From: Diphasiastrum complanatum
Lineage: Eukaryota > Streptophyta > Lycopodiopsida > Lycopodiales > Lycopodiaceae
Assembly: GCA_029204225.1 (NCBI GenBank)
Contig: CM055095.1
Coordinates: 58,738,865-58,802,864, forward strand
DNA length: 64,000 bases
Direction: 5' to 3'
Both the position numbers and the translations under genes were made by a program. Shown here piece after piece: positions 1 through 12,058 of the stretch. Every line of letters starts with the position of its first letter. Within the stretch, counting starts at the first letter, position 1. The notes beneath the pieces are model-generated. The model made no database searches and was not told the DNA's origin. It worked only from the letters and a program-made list of their open reading frames with translations.

Positions 1-1016
1 AGAGCATTCTTCTTCTCTTAAACCATTTGTTGCAAATGATGGATGCATTAGTGAAGAACTTTATGAGCAAGCTTCTCAAGTTAATGTTTTGGAAAAGGTT
101 GAAATCAAGCATTCTTTGAAGCCATTTTGTACTAATGGAGGCGGGAAAAAATCATGTCAATTAGTACATTGGTTCAAAGTGTCGTGTTGCTGGATTTTTT
201 GGGTGTTCAAAGTGGCAAATTGCTGGTTTTTTTTTTTTAAGATGGTGGACAACATATGCAACCATGGTTTATTGATCATTTTCAGCCTATGTTACATCGT
301 GAGCATCCTATTATGCATCGGGAACGGCCCGTGGAAGGTTTTTGGACAGCAAGGTCCACATTTGGAACACTTTGGACAACAAAGTGTTAGTGATTTTGTG
401 GCTGTTGGACAGCCTGCTACAGCCTTTTGTTGGCTGTCCGAGTCTTTGCGGGATAACAAAGCATCTTTTTACCTTGGAAGAAACACACATGTCTCACCAA
501 AATCAGTACCTTATGCTGATCTTCCTGTTTTGATGCTTACTTCTGATGATGACCGTGTTGTCTTACCTATTGTTGGTCAGCAGATCATTGATAGTAAGAT
601 TCGGGAGGATGTGATGGTAAAAGAGTATCATACTCTTCTTTAGGTTTTTTGTGGTAAGAAGAGTTATGGAATCTTGTGGGAACCATTGATGGATTGCAAA
701 TCCATATTTCGGCTTGTGGCTGGTTTTTTGGTTACTAACTTTGGATGGACCATGCTTGTCTTCACTCTTCGACCTGATGCTACCGCACTTCGTATTCTAC
801 ATCTCTTCTACATCGGGCATGATTGGGGCTGAGATTTCGGCTACTTCAAAATACTTCAAGCTAATTTTTTTTTTTTTTTTTGGCGGGATTAAGCTTGGAC
901 AGCAAGCTTCATCTTTGACTACATGGAGTTTTGGGCAGCATGCAACACTTTGCATTTTGTTGCAATTTTTCATACTTCATGTCATGTTATGTTTTTACAT
1001 TATCACTTAAGGAGGG
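1..1016 (+). other. Unresolved retroelement-like remnant
   Basis: An open frame runs from the window edge through 643; its first Met is at 89. The opening residues contain a short internal repeat (a SLKPF motif occurs twice). I recognise no domain. Homopolymer T runs at about 229-238 and 867-880 and the purine-rich tract directly before the putative LTR at 1017 suggest the 3' end of a decayed LTR retrotransposon. It could instead be an intron of the gene whose terminal exon lies at 1769. I assign no function. Confidence 0.25.
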
Positions 1017-1470
1017 TGTTAGAAATAATAAATGATAATGTTAGTTTCCCATAGGTTACTTTGACCCAAAAGGTTGAAACTTGTGTAACGATGGGTTAGG
1101 TTTATTATTTAGACCGTGTTAAGTTAGTTTTAGTTAAGTTGGACTCAAATTTGGTCTAGTAGTAACTCGTGGGTCCAAATAAAGTCTAATTATGTTAAGG
1201 GACCCTATCTTGACTTTTGGGGGTGCCCTATAATTAGAAGTGGGTTTGGAAGGTTCTAGAACTTAAGGTTTGGAAGAGTCTTGGCCCTTGGAAAGCCTAT
1301 TTATATGTACTCATTATTCATTTGTAATTCATTCCCTTTCAAGCATTGCTACTACTTTCTCTCTCCTTGAGGGCGCCTAACCCCCTCCTTTTTCTTCTTC
1401 TTCTTCTTCTTCTTCTTCTTGTATATGGAGATTGAATGTTAGAAGGATCTTGGCACTTTGATTTCCTACA
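1017..1470 (+). repeat. Putative copia-like LTR
   Basis: Sequence TTAAGGAGGG (polypurine-tract-like) is followed by TGTTAGAAATAA, a typical plant LTR 5' terminus. A TATA-like stretch (TATTTATATG, about 1299-1308) and a pyrimidine-rich downstream part follow. The 3' end is uncertain: 1470 (CCTACA) is only a candidate, and I found no target-site duplication because the left part of the element is outside the window or lost. Confidence 0.4.
1391..1420. repeat. (TTC)n microsatellite
   Basis: About ten TTC units lie within the putative LTR leader. Confidence 0.9.
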
Positions 1471-1768
1471 GGAACTCCCTGTCAACCAAAAAAGTTTGGA
1501 TTTTTTACGAAAATATTCACTGCCAATATTCCTGAAAATCACATGTAATTGATGTGAACGTGTACCTTTTTATCAATAAAATTTGGAGGATTTGGGACGA
1601 ACAAAATTTCACCCCTCTCCAGTTTCATGTTTTAAAGTGAGACATTGTGAACCTCTATTAGAAACACTGTCCACTGAAAATTTTTGGGTAATCTATTATG
1701 CACCAGAAAGTTGATAAAATTCACTGACAACAATCTTGTCACATTCCTGCAAATTACATGTATTCCAG

Positions 1769-1876
1769 GTTGCAGGAGTCGTTGCCCAAGCTATTTCTCG
1801 TATGGAGGCTAATGCTGCGAGGCATAGGAGAAAAATGGCTGTCAACAAAGGAGACTCTAGTGAAGATGCCATTTAG
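1769..1876 (+). CDS. Putative terminal exon, unidentified host protein
   Basis: After a good acceptor (TGTATTCCAG at 1759-1768) a frame opens at GTTGCAGG and reads 35 codons to TAG at 1874-1876. The peptide is a basic, alanine-rich amphipathic helix (it includes VVAQAISRMEANAARHRRKM) with an acidic end (SSEDAI). It has no Met start, so it would be the last exon of a gene transcribed rightward. The preceding sequence, including the LTR at 1017, would be intron. I do not recognise the family. Support is the acceptor, the protein-like composition and the compact stop; transcript data would decide. Confidence 0.4.
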   Translation, partial: VAGVVAQAISRMEANAARHRRKMAVNKGDSSEDAI

Positions 1877-4800
1877 TAAGCTCTATAAGATCTGGGAGTG
1901 GATCTTGGACAGATTTGTGGACGCCAGATTCTGGATAATGATTATGTGCATCAGACTTCAGGAAAGTCATATTTTTCCAAGCATGTGCCCAAGAATTCCA
2001 GAGCAGGATGCTTTCTGCAAATTTTGTTTGAACATCGACATGAAAGAGCAGAATTTTTTTCAAGATAAACCGTTTATTTTGGCAATTGTCATGTTCTTCA
2101 GCAGAATGAATCAATGGATCTGATGGCGGGGTTATTTCTAGGAGTTAGTGAAATCAAACTGTTCCTTTGACTGTAATTTCTTCATGGCGGTTGCATTTAA
2201 GAAAATTAATACTTTGCCTTGTTCTTAATATTTTTTTTGCTTCTAGTGTACTTACTGACAAACTGAACTAGCTTATAAGAAACTATGTTCCTCAATTACA
2301 TGGATATTTACTTCAATAATGTATACGAAGTTCCCAAGGAGATCAGCAAGGAACAATCACACATATTCACCATTTCAGGTTTTAAAGTTTAAAGTCTTAT
2401 TGTTGTAGCACCGGCTGTTGAATGTCAATTTATGAAAGGGCATGATTCTTTTACACAAATAGGAGGTTCTACTTGTGTATTCGTGATTCAATATTTGTGA
2501 TCATTCTATTTCATTTTATAGTTGGTTTGTTAGTTAACATCTTGAGCTCTGATGTGAGCATATTGTGTAGAGCTATCATCTGTTAGGCAAAGTATGATGT
2601 ATTGTTTTCTCAAAAGTCTTCAGAAAACACCACAGGGTACTATGACAGGAAAGTTTTACAGGAACATCAAGAGAGAGATGCAATTATTGATAAATTGTGC
2701 TGTTGTGTGTGCGACACAAGACCATTACTGGAGAAATGCATTGATACTATATTTAGCTCCTAGCTGTACACATTTTGTCGGGCTTCAAAGCTAATGTGAC
2801 TTGAAAACACAAACTATAAATCTTTTACTGGAACCTTGACCTCAGAATAAAAAGTCTTTATTTTACCAGCAGTCCTATTAAGCCTGATAGAAACATCCAT
2901 AGTGATATCTAATTTCCTCTTATGCTGAACATGTAGCTCTATTGATTTGAGCAAAATGCATTCTTTTGCAGGCTTGCAACCTGCACATACATCAGCACAC
3001 TGAACTTTCAAAATTATAACAAGGTGTAGTGGAGTGCCTGGAGATGACTGATTGAGATTAGGCAGCCATGTTGATCAATCTAGACAATCCATTCTCGTCA
3101 CATGACACAAGAAGTGTTAATGTGTTGACCCATGACACAAGATATAAGTGTGAACCCACGTGTGTTGATCAATCTAGGCAATCTATTCTCGTCACATGGC
3201 ACAAGATATAATTGTTAACCCACTATGTTGATCCATCTAGACAAGACCATACATTCTCCTCACATACTACTATCATAGAAACCTTGCATCTTCAAGCAGC
3301 CAGCCCAATTCTTATGACATACAAAATATAAAAGAGGAAAATTGGAAATGCTGCCTCCTGTAAAATCTGGCAAAGATAGTTTCTGAGTTTTTGGGGTTTT
3401 TTAAAAGCTCAGTGAACTGATGGCATTGCTCTGTCCTAGTACATTCTGATGGTTTCTAAGCACAAATGATTTGTAGTTTGTGCACATCCTTCAAGGTTCA
3501 GGGTAAGTATCTTGATCTCTTTTCTGGAAGCTTTTGTATTCTACAAAAACTGGTTCTCTGCAATAATTTAATTTTGTTTCATATTTGCATAAAATGAAAG
3601 TCTCATAATTGTGATACGTTGATTTGCAAATGCCATGGAAAAGGATGTATTGGAAATTGGAATATTGGTTGATTACTTTTAAATAACTTGAAGCACTTTT
3701 CTTAGATCTCCCACTTTCATGTGCAGTGTGTCTCAAAAGTGTTATCAAATAAATTGGAGAGCTTAGCTTGCCACCTACATCTACAATGCATGAACCAATC
3801 CCTTAGCTTCTATCCACATTGCGCATCCTTGTCATCCACCTTTGGCACCTATTGCTCTACATTGACTTCCCAAGTTCGATAATTGTTTTCAATATCTACT
3901 GCTTTCTCGTTATGTGATGCATCATTTTTTTTTGAATTATAAATTGCATCTTATGTCATTGCTAGGCCATTCAATTGTTCTTTCTATGACCTCTATTTTT
4001 AAGAGAATTTTTGCGAACCTCTCATCTCCATAACTTTTCAACCTCATCTTCACAATCTAGTAGATAATGGTTATTTTGTATAGAGCAAATTTTTTTCAAG
4101 CTTCTTACATTGGCTTTGTGTTAGCAATCATTAAAAGAAAATAAGTGTGCGGGTGTTGACATGGAGTATTCAAATGACAAAATTATTGTCCCCACAAGTA
4201 GGACAAGCATGTTCAAGCCTAGACTTCTTAGAAAGAAAGATGCAAAGTTTGACATTGTTCTCCAAAGAAAAATGTTAAACACTTGTGTTAGGTAGGAGAA
4301 TACCGAATAGTAGTGCAGACCTTGCACATGCAGATACAGACATTTTCCAGGTAGATGTTTTTTTTTTGGTTAGATAGGTGCAAGTGATTGGCATAGCTTC
4401 TCAACAAACAAAATGGGACATGCTCAATAAATGATTTGTGTTTTCATTGAAAAAGTTGGAGAAAGCAAGCTGTCAACAAATAAAATTATGCTTGTTTTGA
4501 TTCAAAATTTTCATCTAGAATGGTGTAGATGTAGGCAATTGGCGCCCCAGAAACATAATGAGACATGTTGAAGAGCACATTTTTTAAAGATAGTGTGAAG
4601 AATTGAAACTTATGGACCTATTGGATGCATTGTTACCTTCATCTCCATCATTATATAAAGCTAGTAATGACACGATGTTGATAAGCAACCAAGAACAATT
4701 GAAAAATTAAGTGTTAATGATAAAATTAGCTTCACACGTGTGAACATCAAGCTGATGTATGGACAAAGAGTTGAGAACAAAGTACCAGTGATAATAAAAA

Positions 4801-5690
4801 AATGATCACAAAGAAATGCATGCAAATGGAAGATCTACACAAGCTTGTATGAGAAATCTCCAAAAATCTTCAACTCTCCAATGGGCTCCAAAAAGAGCAT
4901 ATAAATGAAGACCTACGGTTTGAGCTGATCTCACACATGTGAGGGTGCAATGCGATAAGTCCTTAACCTCTTCCTAAAGTCTTTTACTAATCTATTAGCA
5001 TTCAACCAAATTGCACATCTTCAAAATTTCTAGATTTGAGGAGATAGACTCTAACTTATGAAACTTTACAAATGACTTCTCCTACACTTGATTAAGTACT
5101 ACCCTACCTAGGCCTATCCTTCACATGTGGAAACAGGCTCCCCATGAGTGGAATCACCCCATGTACATAGACATATGATTTAATTAAATTCTTATTTGCA
5201 TTTTTCACACTCCTAAAATTAGCTTGATCAAAATAAGCTAGATTTATCCATAACTCGAAGGGCTAATCTTAACTTGATAAATGATCCTCTTTCAAATGAT
5301 TTAGTGAGTACATCATCCAAGCAATATGATGTTGATGCGTGATTACCATAACCAAGATAAAGCTTCCTTGATGTGAATCCATTCCCAAATGTCTTGAAGC
5401 ACTTCACACCATCCTAGCATCATTGACAATGATTCCTTGCATGCTTCAAGAAGATCCTTGATCCCGAGGCTTGCTCTTCTTGATGTGGCTTCTTCTTCTT
5501 GTAAAATACTTGAGGACCTCCTTGCCTCATTATTATCACAAAAATCATCAATACCAAACCATTTTTTATCACCAAGATCATGCATGCAAAAATGACTAGT
5601 CCACACACTAATAGCATAAATTTGCATTACTTTCCTAACTTTCTATCTTAGCTTAAATTCAATGAAGCTTGTGATGCCACGACATTGCTA
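1877..5690. other. No gene recognised; repeats and intergenic DNA
   Basis: Only short ORFs without recognisable domains occur here. The stretch is AT-rich. It contains the imperfect repeat at 3069-3260 and otherwise non-coding sequence, probably 3' flank of the gene ending at 1876 plus decayed transposon DNA. Confidence 0.5.
3069..3260. repeat. Degenerate tandem repeat, about three units
   Basis: The string TTGATCAATCTAG(A/G)CAAT recurs at about 3072 and 3165, and a diverged copy (TTGATCCATCTAGACAAG) at about 3228. Each is followed by ATTCTC(G/C)TCACAT and ACACAAGATATAA-like text. Unit spacing is unequal (about 93 and 63 bp), so this is an eroded minisatellite or a multiplied transposon end. 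Confidence 0.6.
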
Positions 5691-5719
5691 AATATTGAAT
5701 ATCAACCGAAATATGGCAT

Positions 5720-6948
5720 GATATACTCGAATATGAAGATATAAGCTGGATAAATATAAATCATGAAGAGGCCTATATCATTTTTCGAGAATATATCTCC
5801 TAAAGACTTGCCTTGTATTTAAGGGCGAGACCTCTAGAAGGGAAACACTGCCTTGGATAGCCTTTACTAGGTCACCTACGCGAAACGATTAAATACGAAT
5901 CGACATATTAAACTAGAGTAATTTAAACTCTTAGTTACATACACCTCTTATGCTACTATTGAACATACATTCAACTTGATTGTTAACTAGACCTTTCCAT
6001 GGGAGCGACGCACCTGTAGTCTTTAGAGGTGTGTTTGTTCGCTCTGTAGAACATATATTCATCACACGCTTCAGTCTCGATAATCGAGAGAGAAAGAGTT
6101 TATGTATTTGTGAGAGATTGAAGAAGTGAATAGAGTGGTGAGGATTATTCTCTCTTATCTCTGTTCTCCGCACTGTTGAGTGTAAGTGATCTTGAGTCTA
6201 CTAGCAATCTCTACTGCATTACATGAATTACTCTCTGGTCAGACAGACTCTCTAGCGCATTACAGTCGTTTGCAATATGTCCGTAAATATGCTCTAAAGA
6301 ATTGTCTTAAAACTATCTTATTCGTCTGTCGCGAATACTTTGCTTTTGGCACTCGAATAACGTCTACATTTGGTACAGTCTAGCACAATCAGTGATAGAA
6401 ATGTATGTATACATATGAGATGACAGTCCCTGTCTGAGGAATTGAGTCCTTGATCTGTGTTCTTGTTTGTACCTGACATAAGTTTCTAACATACTTTAAA
6501 ACTGTTCGTGCTCTTTAACCATAAACATGGACTTAAGTTGTTGAGGACTTCTGTCTAGAACCGAACAGTTTGCGAATACGATTAACTAATTGTCTGCATA
6601 AACTCGAATACATTGAACATTTCTCGAATCTCTGCTGACAACTTAATCAGCCGGAGTAGTACTTCTGTACTACTCTGATAACATCTCACCTGTAGAACGC
6701 ATTTCATTCGATTTGATAGAGGCAAGATTGTTGTTTTGGAATTATTAACACTACACACCCCCAACACAAGTAATACTGGTTACTTTCTAAATGTTTGTTG
6801 ACAACTAGAATAACTCTCGAATCCACTTCACTCGAAACAAGTCATAATTGTACCAAATACATAACTTTCAAACGCTATCCTCTTGGGGTTCGACATTATT
6901 TACTACAAAATCTATACTAACCTTGTTGGTATAGTACGACATATACCA
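5720..6948 (+). repeat. Putative 5' LTR of a Ty3/gypsy element
   Basis: The right edge is placed just before the tRNA-Asp primer-binding site at 6954. The left edge is tentative: TGATATAC at 5720 is a weak inverted match to the right end (ATATACCA). A TATA-like GTATTTAAG (about 5814-5822) fits a retroviral-type promoter. No second LTR was identified. Confidence 0.4.
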
Positions 6949-6953
6949 ATTTT

Positions 6954-6970
6954 TGGCGCCGTTGCCGGGG
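6954..6970 (+). promoter_or_regulatory. Retrotransposon primer-binding site (tRNA-Asp)
   Basis: TGGCGCCGTTGCCGGGG is the exact reverse complement of the 3' end of plant tRNA-Asp(GTC) including CCA. This primer is typical of Tat/Athila-type Ty3 elements. It fixes the 3' boundary of an LTR just upstream and the + orientation of the element. Confidence 0.8.
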
Positions 6971-7019
6971 ATAGCTTAGGAAAGTTATAAAAAAACTGAC
7001 ACTTCCATCTCCATTCCTA

Positions 7020-7770
7020 GTGTATATTCAAGCCCAGCCTTTTACAATGAATTTTATAGTTATCAAACCACTTGGTTTGCCATCTTATTCTGTGCTAATT
7101 ATTGGACGGCCCTGGCTTTATCAATCAAATGCAAGTGTTCATTGGAAATCCAGAGAGTTGAGATTTCAAACTGGTGAGACCAATAATCGAGGTAAGCTAG
7201 CAGAACAAATAATCACTTGGAGTCGTGACAGATACGAAGGTGAAACTCCTTTGTCTGACACCAGTTTTACCTCAGAAGATTCTTCTTATGCACTAAATAT
7301 TTTTTCCAATGCATCTGACATCGAAGTGCAAAATTTCGAATGCTATGAGAATACTGAAGAAGAAGAATTCTTCGATGCTTGCAACGCTGAAGCGGATATT
7401 TTGGATAAAGAAATAAAAGTTGCAGACACGAATTCTGAAGATTCTGATGAAGATTCCAGTGACGAATTTGACGATTCCGAACAAGAATTTGGTAATAAGA
7501 ACCAGACTGACGACAAAAATATATCTATGGAGTCAACCATGTGCGAAATTCATGGCCATACCAAGGCCAGTATGACAGAAGGTATCATTATACCAGATTC
7601 TACTGAACTAATTGAACTTGCACCTGACAAATTTGTGCATGTGTCAAAATCACTTGGAGAGACAGAATTAGTTGAATTCACGGAATTGCTGAAGGAGTAC
7701 CAAGATGTATTTGTTGGTCGCTCGACGATTTAAAAGGAATACCTGCAGAATTCGGAGAGCACCGCATTGG
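7020..7770 (+). pseudogene. Ty3/gypsy protease-RT junction fragment
   Basis: The ORF 7020-7733 encodes the C-terminal part of a retropepsin (LIIGRPWLYQSNASVHW, the plant ILGRPWL block), a long acidic linker rich in E/D/S, and the start of reverse transcriptase (ELLKEYQDVF). A frameshift near 7725 moves the next RT residues (DDLKGIPAEFGEH) into another frame, and similarity stops by about 7770. Gag, the protease active site and nearly all of pol are missing between the primer site at 6954 and here and after 7770. This is a deletion derivative of a Tat/Athila-like element. Confidence 0.75.
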
Positions 7771-8122
7771 CCTTGGCCTCAAAATGCTATTGGCCCATTC
7801 AAATCTAAAAAGAGTGAGAAACTCTTGCATTAATTAGAGGACCCAATTTGAAATTGAAATTTGGTGGAACCCCTAGTTTATTCACTAACTTGACATTTAG
7901 GCCCTGCGACATTAAGAGTCCCGCAAAAAGGCCTAAAGTCCTTTTATTGACTTTCTAATTAGTCAAATCTCTATGTGATCATCGGGTTGGACTTACACAC
8001 GCAGGGTGCCAAATCCCTCTCACTTATAAACTAGGGTTAGGGTTGCCTCGATATCCGTAAACCCTCCAACAATATTCCCCACCAAAATTGGCGGCGGTCC
8101 CACAACACCTCGCAAGATTTAT
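7771..8122. other. No gene recognised
   Basis: This is non-coding sequence between the gypsy fragment and the minus-strand ORFs. A short GGGTTAGGGTT string at about 8032 resembles a telomere motif but is isolated. Confidence 0.4.
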
Positions 8123-9597
8123 TCACTTGGGGATTTGATTTGTCTCGCGTCGTACCTTCTCCATGAATTCCAGGCGCGCCATGTTGAAATCTTTCTTGTG
8201 TGGTAAGAAGCACTTATTGGCCCCGACAATCCATTTCGAAGTGGTCCATGTCGTAAATCTGGATTCCCACATTCCAACCATCATCATGACACGATAGTAT
8301 AATTTGGCAAGTGGCAATTGATCTTGAACACTGTCGGATGCCATGTGAAGGATTTCAAAACATTCAAGATCCAATCCATGTCCTTGATCTTTGGTTACAA
8401 AAAGGAGCAAACCAACAATTATGTTAATGTAGAAAAATCAGCATCTACATACAAAATGAGATGAAAACTCTAAGAGATTTTGATCAAACATGAACCAAAA
8501 TATAGAATATAGTTGATGTCCATACAATTACAGTACCCTACTATATTTCACACAAGTGGAACTGAAAATAGCAATAAATGATCATTCTACACATAGAATT
8601 GCAAGATAACATTATGAGAGTGCACCAATGAGTAGTAGAACCCAAAGAGAACCATGTATAATGATGAAATGAGAGAAAGAAGAGAGAGGATGTGTCTCTT
8701 CACGAGCTTTTCTCTTTTATAACAGGTCCAAGCCCTATTGAGTTTAAAGACTCCTGCAAAAACATATCCATAACATCTTTGCCAAATAACCTTCCTTTGA
8801 TGCTCTTGACTAGCTCCAGATTGCCACATTTTCTTTTGTGTTGTTGAAGCCCTTTGAGACCAACCTCTTGATCTTTCTCTTGACCATCAAAGTCATTAAA
8901 CAAACTTTGTTTTCTAGATTCATTACTTGATTTTCCAGCATGAAAACCATGAGAACCAATATCCACTTGCATAACATCATCTACACAAGAAAATTCTCCA
9001 AAACATGTGAGTAAAGCAAAGTGAGTCGCTTCCACTTGCTTACCTTTCTCTTGATCATCAAAGATATCAAAGCCATGAATATCTTCAGACCACCTCAAAA
9101 ATGTCTTGTATGCAAGGATGCCAAAGCATACATGATTGTCAGCTAGAGCGTCCAATAAATATCCAAAATTTTGCACCGAAATGGTTGCATCCGCATCTGT
9201 CAAAAAGATAACTTGATTGGCATATTTACAAAACACTTTCAATGTGGCATCCTTGATCATAGAAATTCTATAGCCCTTGGTAGGTACAAAAATAGGTGTT
9301 TTCATCCACTACATCTTTGTTTGTAGAAATAATTTTACCATCGAGTGGTAATCCCAGGGCCGTGCAGAACACTTCCTCAAAGACAGTAAAGAACTTGCCT
9401 CGCACATGAATTTTAAAATCCGCTTCAGATACTAAGTGGATGGAATTCACAAACTCAGTACTGGATTCAGAAAGGATGACTAAAGGTTCCACTTTCAAGC
9501 TTCCCAGCCTGCATTGATTCAAAAGAGACTGGATTGATGCCAGCCGGATTCCTGCGCGTGCTTTCCAGATAATAGAAGAGCTGGATCCAAAAGCCAT
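8123..9597 (-). pseudogene. Broken unidentified ORF, possibly plant-mobile-domain-like
   Basis: Read leftward, a 109-codon frame (9597-9268) and a 201-codon frame (9305-8700) overlap and look like one protein split by a frameshift near 9270-9300. A further 95-codon frame lies at 8410-8123. The first part contains RGKFFTVFEEVFCTALGLPL followed by DGK. The pattern F-T-x-x-x-E-V-x-x-x-L-G-L-P-x-D-G recalls the plant mobile domain found in MAIN-type proteins and in some plant transposons. The second part (IFLTDADATISVQNFGYLLD) I do not recognise. It lies downstream of a Ty3 integrase on the same strand (10.6-11.6 kb), so it could be an extra ORF of that element. Function unknown. Confidence 0.35.
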
Positions 9598-9973
9598 TTG
9601 GTCGAATAATTAACGAAAGCTCCGCAGATTGCAACAGGTCGCATAGAATGCGTGATCACAAAGATAGTAATCGTAAGTAACATGAGAAAGTATAAAAGCC
9701 GCAAGAAGAAAGCGTGAGGAGGAAAATAGAAAATGACTATGATATGCAGTGGCGGTGTGGAGAGGATGATGACATGTCATGATGACGTGACATCTGTCAT
9801 TTTCGTTATTAATGGCTTGCATGACTCATAGTTTCATAATATGATTTGACAGATCAGTCTTAATGATGATAAGACCGTATATAAAATGAAAATAATCAAA
9901 AGAAATAAAAAGTAAACACGTGGGAGTAATGATGACAACGTGGCCATCATCTTAAATAGATGGATACAAAAAG

Positions 9974-10590
9974 TCCGTAGAAAGATTTTTGAAAGATTCT
10001 CAAAAATATGCTAGAAAGATTCTAGAAAGATTTTCAAAAATATGCTAGAAAGATTCTAAAAAGATTCACGAAAAAATTCGTGAAAATTTCAACAAGTTTT
10101 TTAAAAAATTTGGTGATCCTCAAAAGATTCTTGAAAGATTCTCAAAAACATTCTAGAAAATAGGCTTAGAAAAATTCTTGAAAAGATTCTAAAAAATTTC
10201 TTGAAAGATTTTTGGAAGGAGTCTAGAAAGATTTTCAAAAAGATTCCAAAAATAGTCTTGAAAAATTCTCAAAAAGAATCTAGAAAAAATTCTAGAAAAG
10301 ATAGAAAAAATTTGCAAAAAATTCTTGAAAAAGTTTTAGTAAGATGCTAGAAAATTTCTCGAAATATTCTCGAAAATAGAAATTTAGTAGAAAAATTCTC
10401 GAAAAATTGGAGAAAGGTGCTAGAAAATTTCTCGAAAAATGGGAGAAAAATGCTAGAAAAAAAAAATGCTAGAAAGAGACTGCTAGAAAGTGGTAAAAAA
10501 TTCACGAACAATTCTAGAAAAAATAGGACAAAAGTCGCGAAAAATTCCAAAAAGATCCTAGGAAAAAAAATTGGTACAAAGGTAATATTT
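9974..10590. repeat. Degenerate AT-rich minisatellite (AGAAAGATTCTnnAAAA)
   Basis: Dozens of variants of AGAAAGATTCT, TCTAGAAAGATT, TTCTCGAAAA and TTGAAAGATTCTC are packed end to end over about 600 bp, with TCTAGA and TTCTCGAA recurring. The composition is strongly purine-biased on the + strand. The apparent ORFs on both strands inside it are by-products of the repeat. Confidence 0.8.
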
Positions 10591-10609
10591 CTTGAGTCTG
10601 GACCCATTA

Positions 10610-11605
10610 ATTCATGTCGGTAGTAGTTCGCCTTCAAGTGATTGGAGTTGAACAGAACCATTCTCGAACACCTCTATAACTTTATAAGGTCCGAGCCATC
10701 TCATATGAAGTTTTCCAAGGAACTTTTGATGTCGACTATCATAGATCAGCGTAAAGTCATTAGCTTTAAGATCACTTTTCTTGATACGACTATCATACTT
10801 TTCTTTTGTTGTTCCTGGATTTCCTCCGTTAATTTTTGTGAGTTTGCACGAGCTTTAGATAGTTGTCACCTCAAATCCAATAGGTAAAATAGGATGCATA
10901 CCATAAGTAAGAAAATATGGTGTTTGCTTCATCGTGATCTTCTCTGTGTTTCGATAAGCCCAGAGAAATGAGTAATTTTTATCCCAATCAGTCGCATGTG
11001 CAATTGTTATCTTATTCAAGATCTTACAGAGTATTCCATTTGCTTTTTCAGTCAACCCGTTTGCTTTTGGATTATAAGGGATTGTCTTTTGTGTTTAATC
11101 AGAAAATACGTTGTCAGCAACCATATTGTGTGATTTAAAGAATGTGTACCACGGTCACTAACTAGTTCAAGAGGACAACCATATCTTGTGATTATAGATT
11201 TGAATAAGAACGCTGCAACAGTTTTCGCAGCGTTTCGTTTCATCGCTTCTGCTTCAACGTTCTTTGTAGCATAATCCGTCGCAACAAGAATATAACGACA
11301 CTTAGTATGTCGAGTCATAGGTTTGATTGCACCGACAAAGTTAATCCCCCACTTCTCAAATGGTGCAAGAGGTAGGATTGGTGTCAACGGCCAATTCATT
11401 GATTTTGTTGGCTTTCCAGATCTCTGGCATGGATCACACAAACGTATATAATTCGATACATCCTTGAACATAGTTGGCCACCAGTACTTGGCAGTCAATG
11501 TTTTATTAACAGTGTTCTTTAAAGCAAAGTGTCCGCTAGCATCCCTCTGAATGTAAGGCTTAGAGGGACCTACTCGAGTTTGTAACCATGTTTTCATCTT
11601 CATTT
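10610..11605 (-). pseudogene. Ty3/gypsy integrase fragment (Tat/Athila-like)
   Basis: Read leftward from 11603, the peptide has the second half of the integrase zinc finger (CDPCQRSGK), the core start (FEKWGINFVGAI), the conserved block YILVATDYATKNVEAEA and the second-Asp region (ELVSDRGTH). Frames are broken near 11050-11100; the other frame continues with the C-terminal core (DWDKNYSFLWAYRNTEK, TPYFLTYGMHPILPI). The terminal domain (KLHMRWLGPYKVIEVFENGS) follows, down to about 10610. No RT or RNase H lies upstream on this strand, so only the 3' part of pol survives. Confidence 0.85.
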
Positions 11606-12000
11606 CAATACAAGTAGATTGGCTCTCTTATGGAATGGATTTGTGAATGTCCATGCTCTCTATATCTTTTCCTCCATCTCTCATGCTTAATTGTATTTGC
11701 TAGTTGTTGGATCTGAATGTTATTGGAATTGTATATTCGTATGCTTTTTGAGAGAAAGGGATAGTCTTATTGTGGAATGTAGTGCTAATTGGTTTAGGGT
11801 TAATCTTTAGTGTTAATGGATGTTAGTGCTAATTGTGGATCATCCTTGCATGCTGGATTTGTTTTACGCTATCGCTCTCATGGGAACGAACCTTCGCGAG
11901 ACGATTAACTTCATCTCCTTGATGTTTGTGTACTTGGATCTTGGGTTGAGGATAGGATAGGAAATAAACTCACTACACCAAACTAGTTGACAATTTTTCA
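11606..12000. other. No gene recognised
   Basis: This is AT-rich sequence upstream (on the minus strand) of the integrase fragment, with no domain or LTR boundary that I can support. Confidence 0.4.
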
Positions 12001-12005
12001 CGCGC

Positions 12006-12058
<53 letters not shown>
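12001..12058. repeat. (CG)n(TG)n microsatellite
   Basis: A short CGCGCGCG run continues into about 24 TG units. Alternating purine-pyrimidine tracts of this kind can adopt left-handed DNA. Confidence 0.95.

Noticed and set aside
10347-10661. Phe-rich minus ORF and Lys-rich plus ORF
   Set aside because: Both are translations of the AGAAAGATTCT minisatellite.
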